DNA of 64,000 nucleotides from Bisporella sp. PMI_857 (taxonomy: Eukaryota > Ascomycota > Leotiomycetes > Helotiales > Helotiaceae): positions 1 through 64,000 of the forward strand of contig JAJSPD010000125.1 in the NCBI GenBank assembly GCA_021307315.1, given 5' to 3'. Shown in pieces: positions 11,796-23,215 of the stretch; position 1 is the first letter of the stretch; each line of letters opens with the position of its first letter. The position numbers and the translations under genes are program-made. The notes below the pieces were generated by a model. The model saw only the letters and a program-made list of their open reading frames with translations. It was not told the DNA's origin and searched no databases.

Positions 11796-13144
11796 TTTGA
11801 GATCAAAAAGAAATCAAAGAAAAGGAAATAGGAGCAAGCATAGTGCAGCAGCTGTGGCAACAGTAATGCCGGGGATTGATTGCTGGAGTTACGGCATGTA
11901 TTGCTGCAAAGAATCGTTGTTATTGCACTTAGAGGCAGCTTTCCAAGCTTGTCCGACCCGCTTTCCGCTCGCTTCCGACTCCTTACGAACCTGACTACAT
12001 GCATCAGGACTTGCAACATCAAGAGGAACGCCAGGATGGCGTTTTGGGGAAAAGTGCCATGTCAGATGCCAAGTTATCACATGTTGGGATCAGATTCTAA
12101 GCTGTGTATCACATGTTGGTGAGGAGATGAATGTTCTACGCGGAGATCAAGGCTTTCAGCTACATAATACACCAAGAGCTCAACAAGTGCTCAATAATAT
12201 TAGAGTTCTAGATCACGTAGAAAGCTTATAGGAGCTCGGAGGGTACAAGTAGGAGGCTCGGAGCTGTAGTAGAGAGGGTAGAGATTAGTCTTTGTATGAA
12301 TTGGAGTCGACTCGTGCCACAGTACATATTTTGCAACTTACACGTCTTGTGAAACAGATCCAAGTCAACATCAACCAGCAGATCTAGATGTCAGGTTAGA
12401 GTTCGGATTACCTAACGCCAGTGAGGCGACAAGCAAGGCTGCATTTTATTGCGTGAAGCTAGGTCTATTATTAGCTTAGGAGTTTGAGTTCGCGTTCGAG
12501 TTCAAGTCCAACTTGAGGCAGACTTCAACTCGCCCAATACCAAACTTACACATATTGTCATTCTAGCAAACCAGCGGAAATTGGGCAGCTCTGACAGGCG
12601 AAACACAAAGCCGTGGCTGGCTGTGTGCTGGTCTTTAATATGACCATACTATCCAGAATTGCTTTAAGCGTCTGCCAAAGGGTAGCGCTTGCGGAAGGTT
12701 TGAACTCTCTGATAGATTTAGCTGCTGCAATGAGAGGTGCATTAAGCTAATTATAATAGGTGGGTGGAATAGTCATTTCCCATAAGCGGCGCATAGATTT
12801 GAAGTTTGAGATATACGAACATCGTTTTTAGGCCCGGATGTTTCCATCGAGCTTCTTGACTTGTATTCGGGGCCTGGTTTAGATTACTTTGACAAATATG
12901 AGAGCCTCTGCTGGCACGGTTGCCGTGATTTACTTTGAGCATGAATTTTAGGGAGTTTGAATGGAAAGTGCGAGATGCGAACTTGATTGAGTTGAGATTT
13001 CCTTTATGTTTATAATTGAGAGAACGTGCAAATGAAATCTGTTTCTTTCCCGCTGAGCTTTTAGTACCAAGCACCAGATATTCCGAAAGAATGGAGCCGC
13101 GCTCCTGTGGATGTCCAATCTCATCAATGCGAGACCACTGCCTC
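11796..13144. other. no recognisable gene
   Basis: Short frames on both strands (131 codons at most) show no family signature. The region appears intergenic or strongly decayed. Confidence 0.45.
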
Positions 13145-14121
13145 ACCGTGGCAACTCCCTTCTATTCTATTCATAGAAAGACCCAGACTGTCCTGAGGTA
13201 AGTTTAGGGATGATATCATACATACTATTGCTGGACTCCTCAATGTCAACAACTCGCCTGAAGTCTGTGAGACGAGTCTTAATAAATCCAGGGGCAATCG
13301 CAACTGTCGTGCCAGGAATCCCTGCTCTCTAGAAGTCGAGGGCGATGGTTTTGGTTTGTTGGGTGACGGCCGACTTTGCCATTCGGTAACCTATAGATTC
13401 GCCGTCGTGAGTAGGCGTTGTAGCCATAGTTAGCTAGCTTCGTAAAGGGACTTATTGCTGACTGGTAAAATGGCTGACATCCAATGCTGGCGTTGCCCGA
13501 TGATATATTGACCAGCTTCCCTCCACCGTCCCGGGAAAGCATGGAAATGAAATGTTTGATGACTAGAAACGGGCCCTATAAGTAGTTAGAGAGTCTTCAG
13601 CATTATGAGCGGGCTTCAGTTTGGTCGTACAACTGCCATGGCTGGAAGCGCTCCATAAGATCTTCCTCTCCGTGAGCATTCCAATCGAGGGGTCGTGGTT
13701 TGATACCTTTCAGCACCATTTTTAGTACTCCTAATATCTTGCTTTAGAATCACAGCACTTGGCAGCACAATTAATGAGAACGTCAAGCTTTGTGTCTCGA
13801 AGCTCGTCAGCGGCTTTCTTAATTGTGCTTTCGTTCTTGCAGTCAATCTCAACGATCTTTGCATTGGTCGCCTCTGGCTGTAAAATTTTGTAAGACAGGT
13901 ACGGAGACACTGCTATTTTACTTGCGTCAGCAATTGACGGATCTTTCGTGTTCAGTGTTTCTGGTCGGACTGAGCCGATCGTGTCCCAGCCATTCTTCGC
14001 AAAGGTGCGAATCAATTGAAGCCCGATGCCTCGGTTGGCTCCTGAGACATAATTAGTATGTAGATCAGAGCGGAAGGGGCCAGAAGCTGGATAACGCACT
14101 GATAACAAGTACCGTTTTCAT
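13145..14121 (-). pseudogene. short-chain dehydrogenase/reductase (SDR) pseudogene
   Basis: On the minus strand an ATG at 14121 gives MKTVLVI. This is followed by a plausible 67-bp intron (GTGCGT..ACTAATTATGTCTCAG, about 14038-14104), then the cofactor-binding block ANRGIGLQLIRTFAKNGW. Later blocks are LDVLINCAA, KLVNISSGNASIG, the catalytic Y-x-x-x-K as YRMAKSAVTQQTK (about 13355-13395), and the APGFIKTRLTDF block. The coding sense changes frame several times and has an in-frame TAG (about 13330) just after the Y-x-x-x-K. An intact SDR of about 250 aa would reduce or oxidise a carbonyl or alcohol with NAD(P). This copy is broken. Confidence 0.8.
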
Positions 14122-14879
14122 TGTGGGGCTAATCGCGGTCTTGACGAGGAGGGTTACTTGGCGGAGCAGAGAGTGAATTGGCAAAAGCAGGAGCGGGACG
14201 ATCTCACCGCAGGCCACACAGTTCTTAAAAGGCGATTTGAGAAATGTCATCTAAATGATGGTTGTTTCCTGATAACGACTTCTACCTTGAGATGGAAAAA
14301 GTGACCGACCAAATCCACACTGCCTTTTCAGTAAGCTGTCTGTGGGAGGTGTCAGGCACAGTGCCTGAAATACTCTGAACAGGGCTATGAGGCTTGCAGT
14401 ACAGAACATCTTATTGGTGAAGGGATCCCGTGCACAGACCACCAAGTACGGGTCTTCCCACCCCATAATACTTGGGTAGTTAATCCTTGAATCAGGCCAG
14501 TGTGTGGTGTGGCTGTTGAGGCCGTGGCTGACACGAGGCGGAAGCTCCAAACCCCCACCACCCCCATCGAAATGGCTGACTGGAAGTGATTCTGGATCCC
14601 CAAATTTCTGTCATCCACTTTCACGTTCCTTCAACTCCTTCCTCAGAAACAGGAGCACGTCATGGCTCAATCGAGCGTGACTTCGGATCTCCTATGCCAA
14701 CTACGACTTCCAGGATTCCTGCAATGAGGCCGAGCAATTGGCAGGACCACTCAGCTGACTGTGCCAGCCTCAACCCGATACCTCTCCCAAATATTCATCC
14801 CACTTCCATCTATGCCAACTCGGTGACTTGGTAACTTTCGAGAACCTTCTTTCTTACGATCCGCGAACCCAGTCGAACA
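14122..14879. other. upstream region of the HET-NACHT-WD40 gene
   Basis: No gene is recognised. The region must contain the promoter of the gene starting at 14880, but I see no confident TATA box or operator. Confidence 0.4.
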
Positions 14880-17800
14880 ATGCGTCTGCTGAAATGTAAC
14901 GACAATGGCGATTTCAGCCTGACCGAGTTCTTTGAGAGCGATATACCAAAGTATGCCATACTCTCGCACACATGGGGACAGGACAGCGAGGAAGTTACCT
15001 TCGCAGACATATTAAATAGGACTGGCGAGGACAAGCTTGGTTTTGAGAAGATCAGGTTCTGTGGAGAACAAGCTAGACGAGATGGTTTGCTATACTTTTG
15101 GGTTGACACCTGCTGCATCAACAAGGAAAATGGCGCTGAACTCTCGCGTTCAATCAATTCTATGTTTCGTTGGTATCGCAACGCAAGTCGATGCTATGTT
15201 TATTTGTCGGATGTTTCTAGCCCCATCGTCGATGTCAAAAATGATAATCTGCAGTCGTGGGATCTGGATTTTCGGCACAGTAGATGGTTCACTCGGGGCT
15301 GGACGCTCCAAGAGCTCCTTGCCCCAGCTTCGGTGGAGTTTTTCTCTCTAGAAGGCAGGCGACTTGGGGATAAGAGTTCTTTTAAACAGCAGATCTGCGA
15401 AGCAACAAACATACCTTCCTCTGCCCTTCAAGGAGATTCTTTATCTCGATATAGCGTCGATGAGCGATTGCGGTGGATAGAACACCGTACAACTGAGCGA
15501 GAAGAAGACATGGCCTACTCATTACTAGGCATTTTCGGCGTCTACTTATTCCCTATCTATGGCGAGGGAAAAGTGAAAGCATTCGATCGGCTCTGGGATG
15601 AGTTCCACAAAATGCATAAATGCATCCAAGACTTGCGTCTCACCGATCCCCGCGATGATAAGAAACGTATCGAGGCTACTAAGGGCGGCTTACTAGAGGA
15701 GTCTTATCGGTGGGTGGTAGAAACCTCTGACTTCCAGCAATGGCGCAACAGCCAACATAGTCGGCTACTGTGGATTAAGGGTGATCCTGGTAAAGGCAAG
15801 ACAATGCTGCTTTGCGGTATTGCCAACGAGCTAAAAAGGACCTCAGCCAAGTCCGTGCTTCTATCGTACTTCTTTTGCCAGGCCACGGATTCCCGGATTA
15901 ACCACGCCACAGCCGTGCTGCGAGGTCTGATTTACCTGCTAGTCGACCAACAGCCATCTCTTATCTCGCATGCGCGAACAAAGTACGATCAGGCTGGCAA
16001 GGCGCTTTTTGAGGATGCAAATGCCTGGGTTGCTTTGTCCGAGATTTTCACTAGCATCCTACAAGACCCAAACCTAAATAGCACTTACTTGGTTGTCGAT
16101 GCGCTCGATGAATGCATGAAAGACTTGTCGAAATTATTAGATTTTATCGCGCAGACTTCGTCTATATCTCCTCATATCAAGTGGCTGGTCTCTAGCCGCA
16201 ACTGGCCAGAAATCGAGAAGACGCTCGACTCTGCAACGCAGAAGCAAAGACTCTGTCTCGAGCTTAATGAAAACTCCGTCTCCGCTGCCGTCGCGACTTT
16301 CATCCAGTCTAAGGTTAACTGGCTAGCGACGCGGAACAAGTATAATACCGAGACACGGGACGCTGTCCAACAGCGACTTACGCTAAATGCGAACGGTACA
16401 TTTCTTTGGGTAGCGTTGGTCTGCCAAGAGCTGTCGAATCTTTCGGGATGGAAGGCCGTCAAGAAGTTGAAAGCGGTTCCGGCTGGACTCGATGCGCTCT
16501 ACCGGCGGATGCTAGACCAAATGATAGATTCAGAAGATGCTGAGCTCTGTATACGTATACTAGCTGTTGTTTCGACTGTGTATCGGCCCATCACGCTTGA
16601 TGAGCTGGTGGCGCTTGTGGACATGCCCAACGGAGTTGCTGGCGAAGATAGAGCTCTTTCTGAAGTAATAGACTCTTGTGGCTCTTTTCTCACGCTTCGA
16701 GAACGCACTATATTCTTTGTTCACCAGTCAGCGAAGGAATTTTTGGTTGAAAAGGCATCTAATGATTCACTGCTTTTTAAAACTCAAGATGTGCACAGCA
16801 GCATCTTCTCTCGATCACTGCAGGCCATGTCTCACACTCTCAGACGTGATGTCTATAGCTTAGCAGCTCCTGGCATCTCGATCGACCAAGTCAAACCGCC
16901 TATTCCAGATCCACTAGCCACGGTACAGTACTCCTGTCTCTATTGGGCTGACCATCTGCTTGAATGTGATACTGGAGGGATGGTTGAAAAGAAACTCGAG
17001 GACGGTGGCTCTGTTCATAAGTTTTTATGCCAGAGCTTTCTTTATTGGCTCGAAGCACTTAGTCTAATGAAAAATTTGTCAAAATGTATAGCAATAATTA
17101 GGAAGCTTGAGAATCGAGCACAGGTAAGTTTCTGCAGCCGAACATTATAGACAGTTCAAGCTGATTTGGTAAGGCCTATAGAGATCCGCATCTATATGCA
17201 TTTCTCCATGATGCAAAAAGGTTTGTCTGGTATAGCCGATCAATTATTGAGCAGGCTCCCCTTCAGTCGTACTGTTCAGCCCTTCTTTTCGCCCCAGAGA
17301 AGAGTATCGTCCGAACAGCATTTGAGAAGTGCGTTCCTTGTTGGATCCAGACAAAGCCTAGAGTTGAGGCAGACTGGAACGCGATGCTACAGACGCTCGA
17401 GGGCCATACAGACGCGGTCAGGTCAGTCGCCTTCTCGCCGGACGGCAAGCAGGTAGTGTCTGGATCCGACGATCAGACGGTGCGGCTCTGGGACGTAGCC
17501 ACAGGCGCGCAGGTCCTGCCAGCGCTTGATGGCCATACAGACACGGTCAGCTCAGTCGCCTTCTCGCCGGACGGTAAGCAAGTAGTATCTGGATCTTACG
17601 ATTGCACGTTACGGCTCTGGGACGTGGCGACAGGCGCGCAGGTCCTGCCAGCTCTCGAAGGTCATACAGCTGGAGTTAGCTCGGTCGCTTTTTCGCCGGA
17701 CGGCAAACATGTAGCGTCTGGGTCTTACGATCACACGGTACAGCTCTGGGACGTGGCTACAGGCGCGCAAGTCCTGCCAGCGCTTGAGGGCCATACAACT

Positions 17801-19210
17801 GGGGTTAGCTCAGTCGCCTTTTCGCCGGACAGCAAACATGTAGTGTCTGGATCTTGGGATAAAACGATACGGCTTTGGAAGGTGGCTACAGGCGCGCAGG
17901 TCCTGCCAGAGCTTGAGGGCCATACAGACTGGGTCAGCTCAGTCACTTTCTCGCCGGACGGCAGGCAAGTAGTATCTGCATCTTGCGATACCACGGTACG
18001 ACTCTGGGATGCGGCTACGGGAGCGCAGGTTCTGCCAGCGCTCGAGGACCATACAGACTGGGTTAGCTTAGTCACTTTCTCGCTGGACGGCAGGCAGATG
18101 GTGTCTGGGTCTTACGATAACACAGTGCGACTCTGGGACGTAGCCACAGGCGCGCAAGTCCTGCCAGCGCTTGAGGGCCATACAGACTGGGTTAGCTCAG
18201 TCGCTTTTTCGCCGGACGGCAAACAGGTAGTATCTGGATCTTACGATCACACGTTACGGCTCTGGGATGTAGCCACAGGCGCGCAGGACATGCCAGCGCT
18301 TGAGGGCCATATAGACATGGTCAGGTCAGTCGCCTTCTCGCCGGACGGCAGGCAGGTAGTGTCTGGATCCGACGATCAGACGGTGCGGCTCTGGAATGCC
18401 GCCACGGGCGCGCAGGTTTTACCAACGCTCGTGGGTCATACAGACACGGTCAGCTCAGTCGCCTTTTCGCCGGACGGTAGGCAAGTAGTATCTGGGTCTT
18501 ACGATCACACGTTACGGCTCTGGGACGTGGCTACAGGCGCGCAGGTCCTGCTAGCGCTCGAAGGCCATACGGCTGGAGTTAGCTCAGTCGTCTTCTCGCC
18601 GGACGGCAAACATGTAGTGTCTGGATCCTGCGATAACACGGTGCGGCTCTGGGATGCGGCCACGGGCGCGCAGGTTTTGCCAGCGCTCGTGGGTCATACA
18701 AACACGGTCAGTTCAGTCGCTTTCTCGCCGGACAACAGGCAAATAGTGTCCGGATCCGACGATTACACGGTGCGGATGTGGGATGCGGCTACAGGCGCGC
18801 AGGTCCTGCCAGCGCTTGAGGGCCATACAGACACGGTCAGCTCAGTCGCCTTCTCGCCGGACGGCAGGCAGATAGTGTCTGGATCCGACGATAGCACGGT
18901 GCGGCTCTGGGACGCAGCTACAGGCGCGCAGGTCCTGCCAGTGCTTGATGGCCATACAGACACGGTCAGCTTAGTCGCTTTCTCGCTGGACGGCAGGCAG
19001 GTTATGTCTGATTACAACGAACAGACAGTACTGTCACACAATCTCGTTGTATCCAATGACTGGATCATGGAAGGGGGTATAAATATTCTTTGGCTACCCT
19101 CTGAGTACCGCACAAGAGTTATCGCTATTTTGCGTGGATCTGTCGTTCTGGGGCAATCCACTGGCAAAATTTCAATTTTTAAGTTTATACAAACGTCAAA
19201 GTTTCTGTGA
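14880..19210 (+). CDS. HET-NACHT-WD40 NLR-type receptor (HNWD-like)
   Basis: There are two exons, 14880-17123 and 17174-19210, with a phase-0 intron of 50 bp (GTAAGT..CTGAT..TAAG), giving about 1,426 aa. Residues 1 to about 220 form a HET domain with its three signature blocks (YAILSHTWG, WVDTCCINK, RGWTLQELLAP). The NACHT NTPase follows, with Walker A GDPGKGKT at about residue 300 and Walker B YLVVDALDEC at about 403. The C-terminus has 12 complete 43-aa WD repeats, a truncated 13th and a closing segment (NILWLPSEYR), which would fit two seven-bladed propellers. Family knowledge: such proteins (for example HET-D and HET-E of Podospora) control heterokaryon incompatibility, the WD face sensing a partner and HET triggering cell death. 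A cytosolic location is inferred. The NACHT-WD part is paralogous to the gene at 24007-28281. Confidence 0.95.
17393..19000 (+). repeat. near-identical 129-bp WD40-encoding tandem repeats
   Basis: Twelve full 129-bp units and one partial unit are nearly identical in DNA (VAFSPDGxQVVSGS core). Differences cluster at the residues after the GH dipeptide and in the SGSxDxT strand. This is the pattern of the high-internal-conservation repeats of fungal incompatibility genes. Confidence 0.9.
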
Positions 19211-19613
19211 TACACACGGACAGAGCTTGGGTCGTTGATTATATCATTTTCTTATATTTTTTTCTTGCTCTATCGCCTTCCTTCTATCTCTATTTCATAG
19301 GGGGTCTTAGGGAAGATCTCATCTAACGTAGTATGCTTTCATTCTAGCCGCACTATTAGTTCGGAAATATCTCCGATTGCGGGTGTCATTGGCTAGAGTT
19401 GAAGTCCGTACAATGTACAACGTACTGATGTGTTTGATTCAGGATGGAACGTGAGCACAAATAAAAGAGTAGGAATCTTCAAGGGATACACCTAATGATC
19501 CTTAGGTAGTATTTCCGTGACGCGTCACATGACTATACCGATTTAGCACCACCTCCTGTTCTCGAAGACAAAACAAACTTCAATAACCTCATATCCCTCA
19601 CAAGCCTGCCATA
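19211..19613. other. intergenic
   Basis: Nothing is recognisable beyond the 3' flank of the receptor gene and T-rich runs. Confidence 0.5.
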
Positions 19614-20340
19614 ATGTCATTCTTAATCCCTAGAGGGGCAAGCATGCTTTTCGAACCCCCATCATTCAAGGTGCCTTTCAGAAGCCATGATACAACACAA
19701 CATCGTGAGGAAATCTTGGTCGATGCCCTTACCCAGGAAGAGAAGAAGCAGTTTTACTTGCTGCATATCTCTTATAAAAGATACAGAGAAGTAGCTGGCT
19801 GTTTTAGACCAAACGCGTTGCCTCTTGGATTTGACACTAAAAAAGTTGGTTTTTTTCTTAAGTAGTCTTATTTTAACAACTCATACATCCCTAATGCTCA
19901 CTTTAATTAGAATGGGAATTGTTGGTACGCATGTAAATAAAATCGCGTGGACCACCGTGATCCACGTGAGTTGTGGGTCCTTTCAGGACCTACAACCACC
20001 CTGCGATAGACCGTAGCTTAGAACCTCATACATACAATCAAGGAATACCAGAATCAAACCAACAAGAACGTAGTCTATAGCTACTACGTCTTTTGCTACG
20101 TGATAGGTATTCCGACAGGAATCTTGAGCGGCTCACGACATATGCTCTTCGAGATGTAGCAGAAGCTGAGGAAATCAGTATATTTTACCATGGCGTCCAC
20201 CGAAAACCGAAAGGCTCGCCTACAGCAGTTGCAGAAAAACTTTGGCTTCAGTTGTGCATATACCTTGTGCCCTTTACCTTCTGATCTCTGCGGGTTTGCT
20301 GATCAATTCTTCCGCAGACTCGCCTCCAAGTACTAAGGGT
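19614..20340 (+). pseudogene. SET-domain protein relic
   Basis: Plus-strand fragments in successive frames follow the order of fungal SET-domain (SMYD-like) proteins. They are the N-terminal MSFLIPRGASMLFEPPSFKVP, then FRPNALPLGFDTKK, then a remnant of the NHSC-x-PN block (YIPNAHFN, about 19877-19905), then ERLTTYALRDVAEAEEISIFY (about 20110-20185), then the post-SET FGFSCAYTLCPLPSD (about 20240-20285). Stops and frameshifts lie between blocks, and a Cys of the post-SET motif is Tyr. An intact protein would methylate protein lysines; this one cannot. Confidence 0.7.
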
Positions 20341-20459
20341 GTATATATAATCTCCCGTTCAACTAATATAGTGCGTATACTTTGGATTTCGTTGCTCGCT
20401 TGGAAATGACTGCAGTAAAAACTGGCCAGAATAACATTAAAAATAACCACCATGAAAAC

Positions 20460-21288
20460 CACCGACGAAACTCCCACGGCGTCGAAGCTTGTATTGCTAG
20501 TGTTCGCTTTTCCTCTTTACCTATGTTTGTTTCTAAGGTTCGATCGACTGCTTCTTGCCGCAGTCATCGCAACGCGCTAGACCTTCCTTCGCCGTATAGC
20601 GCTGGCATAGACACGCTGCATAGGCCCATCATACAATATGCCATATCTTCCGGTTTGGTTGTTTCTCGTGTTGAGAGCCAGGAGAGCTTTCGCTCCAATA
20701 AAATTTTGGAGATTGGGTCAAGTGTATCGTCAGGCGAAATCCCAGTTGCATGAGCAATTGCATCAGCCAAGTCTCAGTTCGTCCGCCCACTTTGTGCCAA
20801 TCACAATTATAAAAACCTACTCGCTTTGGAGCGAGTAATGCATGGACCGTCCATCCACAGGTGAACCGCTTGCAGCTTTCGAAGTCCGCCATCAAATGCG
20901 GATTACCCCGTGACTCTCGGTGTTCGAAATCGTTCAAGAAGGCGATACATACATGTGCCTGGCGGTACCAAATGTACATTGATAGTATAGCGTCGCTCAG
21001 CCCTTGGCTCCAAGATTTACCAATGCAGCAGGTATCGATCTAGGCCCGGTCGACATTGTATTCCGCGGCTGTTCTGCGGCAGCCAATGACTATGCCATCC
21101 TACGAGGTCAAACGGTGTAGGTGATCCTTCCGGACCCAAGTGTTGGAACAAAACCTCCTCTTTTCCCATGTGTTAGATAATATCGTGTAGGTAGGGACTT
21201 TCTTGTCGGGAAGTAGCTCAGTGTGTACGTTCTCAGGTTGAGAAGTCGCATGGTCTTGAGTGCGGGTAGCGGACTTGGCGGTCGTCAA
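20460..21288 (-). pseudogene. HET-domain gene relic
   Basis: Minus-strand pieces in different frames follow HET order. They are PTYTILSNTWE (about 21180-21210), GLDRYLLHW matching the IDTCCI block (about 21020-21050), YIWYRQAHVCIAFLNDF (about 20920-20975), TCGWTVHALLAPKRVGFY (about 20820-20870), and EDMAYCMMGLCSVSMPALYG (about 20590-20650). At least three frame changes and stops break it. It is a fourth HET copy in this window and too decayed to function. Confidence 0.8.
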
Positions 21289-21587
21289 ACCGAGAGGATC
21301 CTTAAGGGGGTTTGACTCTTAGATAGAAAGAAGTCTCGTTGACTAGAGCGCAGTCGATGAATTTATTAAAGTTTTCTGCTCGTGATCCATTCCACTATTC
21401 ATTGAGGCTTATGCGCAGAAAGCCCGGGTTCGACTACACCTATATAGTATGTACGTTTAGAATCTGACAAAGTGTATTCTGCGTTTTACTAAACCTGTAA
21501 AACACAATGCGATTAGCTCGTCAAGATGCGATTACGGACCTGTAGCACAACTAGAGCTTTAATAACTTTTTTTTTGCCCGTATACTT
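21289..21587. other. intergenic
   Basis: No feature is recognised. Confidence 0.5.
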
Positions 21588-22115
21588 ATGGATATGCCGT
21601 CATCTATGCTAGTGCACTCTTCTAGAGGTGTTCCGTTAGTATTAAGGTCACCATCGCCATCACCATCGCCATCAGCAATACCACCCTTACCTGCCGACCC
21701 TTCCCGAATGCCACCGCCACCAGAAGCTACACATTGCTCTCAAGACCAGCTTTACAAGTCAATTCAAGCCTGGACAGGACAGCATTATTATCCCTTTCGC
21801 ATCGGTCGATCTATTCCATACAATAGCTTACGACAAAAGGTGTTCTATAAGCGCGACCGTGGCGGTCAACCTCCGCCCGAAAAAAACTCGCTGGGTTAGT
21901 TACGAGCCGGTAAAAGAGAAACCAAGGCCTGTGAAACAGGTCGTAAGTCCCCTGTTATAGCTAAAGAGTTAAGTGAAGCACGCTGGGAGGTTCAATATCG
22001 AAAAGGAACTTAATACAATACAATACCCATAGCCGCCGCCCAAGCTACGCGGCATTATCACACCCGTCATACCGCAAGCTTGTTCAAAAGGATATAAACA
22101 ATGCGAAAGAGCTTC
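21588..22115 (+). pseudogene. Mutator-like (MULE) transposase N-terminal relic
   Basis: A Ser/Pro-rich leader is followed by LYKSIQAWTGQHYYPFRIGR and QKVFYKRDRGG, which resemble the FAR1/WRKY-like zinc-binding start of fungal MULE transposases. After frame changes a THSRRPSYAALSHPSYRKL segment (about 22027-22085) fits the next block of that family. The downstream catalytic domain is absent. This identification rests on recalled family patterns only. Confidence 0.5.
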
Positions 22116-22176
22116 ATTTGTACAATGCCAGGAAAGTTTTGGAGTTTCGGTTGTGGTGGTGGTTCGCTTGTGAACT

Positions 22177-22434
22177 GGGTGTCAAGCTCAGCCCCACCTG
22201 CTATGCACTACGACAATGTCTCTTGAAAGCTGTTGCGGTCGCTTATTCAGGTCAACTAAAGATCTGGGTATTTCAAGATCAATTGAAATGTACACGATAA
22301 AGCATAAACCGACGGCTAAAAAAATGCAAAAAATCTCAATTGGGTATTTTGTTTCAGTGGCATTTTTATATACAGTAAGTAGGCTGCAACAAGTTCTCGC
22401 ACCCACCCTGGCCAAGTATTAGAAATACTTCCTG
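22177..22434 (-). repeat. left copy of an inverted-repeat pair flanking the second receptor gene
   Basis: The reverse complement aligns with 28345-28610 over about 260 bp at roughly 85% identity by eye. Shared blocks include AACTTGTTGCAGCCT and GCTTTCAAGAGACATTG. Both copies keep an open frame with related peptides (TVYKNATETKY..IEIFC, LNKxPQQLSRD), so the repeat may derive from a coding sequence or a transposon end. Confidence 0.8.
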
Positions 22435-22665
22435 ATCAGGGAGTTGTTTTTGACCCGGGTGGCAGTGCGTAAGACGTAATTTGCCGATTTCGCCCTGCCA
22501 ACTTGACCGACAAGCAGTGTAGGCTGAGCAATTCTTGCTTTTATCGACCCATCCTAGAACCACAAAATTGCGATTATGTGCTTGACCTCTCCTCACATTA
22601 GTCGACCCATTAGACCAAAGCATTTTTAATTCGCCTTAGAGTATCATTCGTAGCAATATGCGGTG

Positions 22666-23215
22666 TGTCAGGAATCGGCTTACGTAATATGCCAAGGAAC
22701 TAACTTAGAAATCTCTTACATGTCTACAACGCAGATACAGATCATACAATACAAGCACACAACCCGTATTCTATCGACGTGATACCTCTATCAATATTAT
22801 ATTTCTGACATACGTAAGTAGGCCAAGGAGCTAGAAATCTCTTCCCTTCATTTACAGCTTAGAACTGTAGACAATATCATCATCCGTAACGCTCTTACAA
22901 GCCTGGATTCTATCGCTGTGATGCCCTCACAGATCCTTCAATTGATTCCCCTCCCTAATAGAACCCATTTCTGACACCGTACCACTCAGCATTCATATCA
23001 CGGGTTCCAGCTTAGCCTTGTGGTCTGTCAGAAATAGGATCTATTAGGCAGGGGAATCAATTGAAGGATCTGTGAGGGCATCGCAGCGATAGAATCCAGG
23101 CTTGTAGGAGCGTTATGGATGATGATATTATCTACAGTTCTAGGCCGTAAATATGTGTACGAAAGAGATTTTCTAACTCCTTGACCTACCTACTTAAGTC
23201 AGCCGATTTCTGACA
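22666..23215. repeat. foldback/MITE-like array of three units with TGTCAGAAAT ends
   Basis: Unit A (22666-22810) and unit B (22801-22976) lie in one orientation, and unit C (23026-23215) is inverted relative to B. B and C are about 85-90% identical by eye over about 180 bp and are separated by 49 bp, so they can form a long hairpin. Ends carry TGTCAG(A/G)AAT or its reverse complement ATTTCTGACA. Unit A is a shorter diverged copy. Small size, terminal inverted ends and lack of coding capacity suggest a non-autonomous DNA transposon. Confidence 0.8.

Noticed and set aside
12751..13146. 131-codon minus-strand frame downstream of the SDR relic
   Set aside because: No motif, no splice context, and composition like non-coding DNA. 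It overlaps the end of the SDR relic in another frame.
17731..18075. Minus-strand frames opposite the WD40 repeats (also 26532-28100)
   Set aside because: They are periodic antisense shadows of the repeats, with no independent support.
17393..19000. CRISPR-like regular repeats
   Set aside because: The 126-129 bp units are coding WD40 repeats in a eukaryote, without spacers of the CRISPR type.
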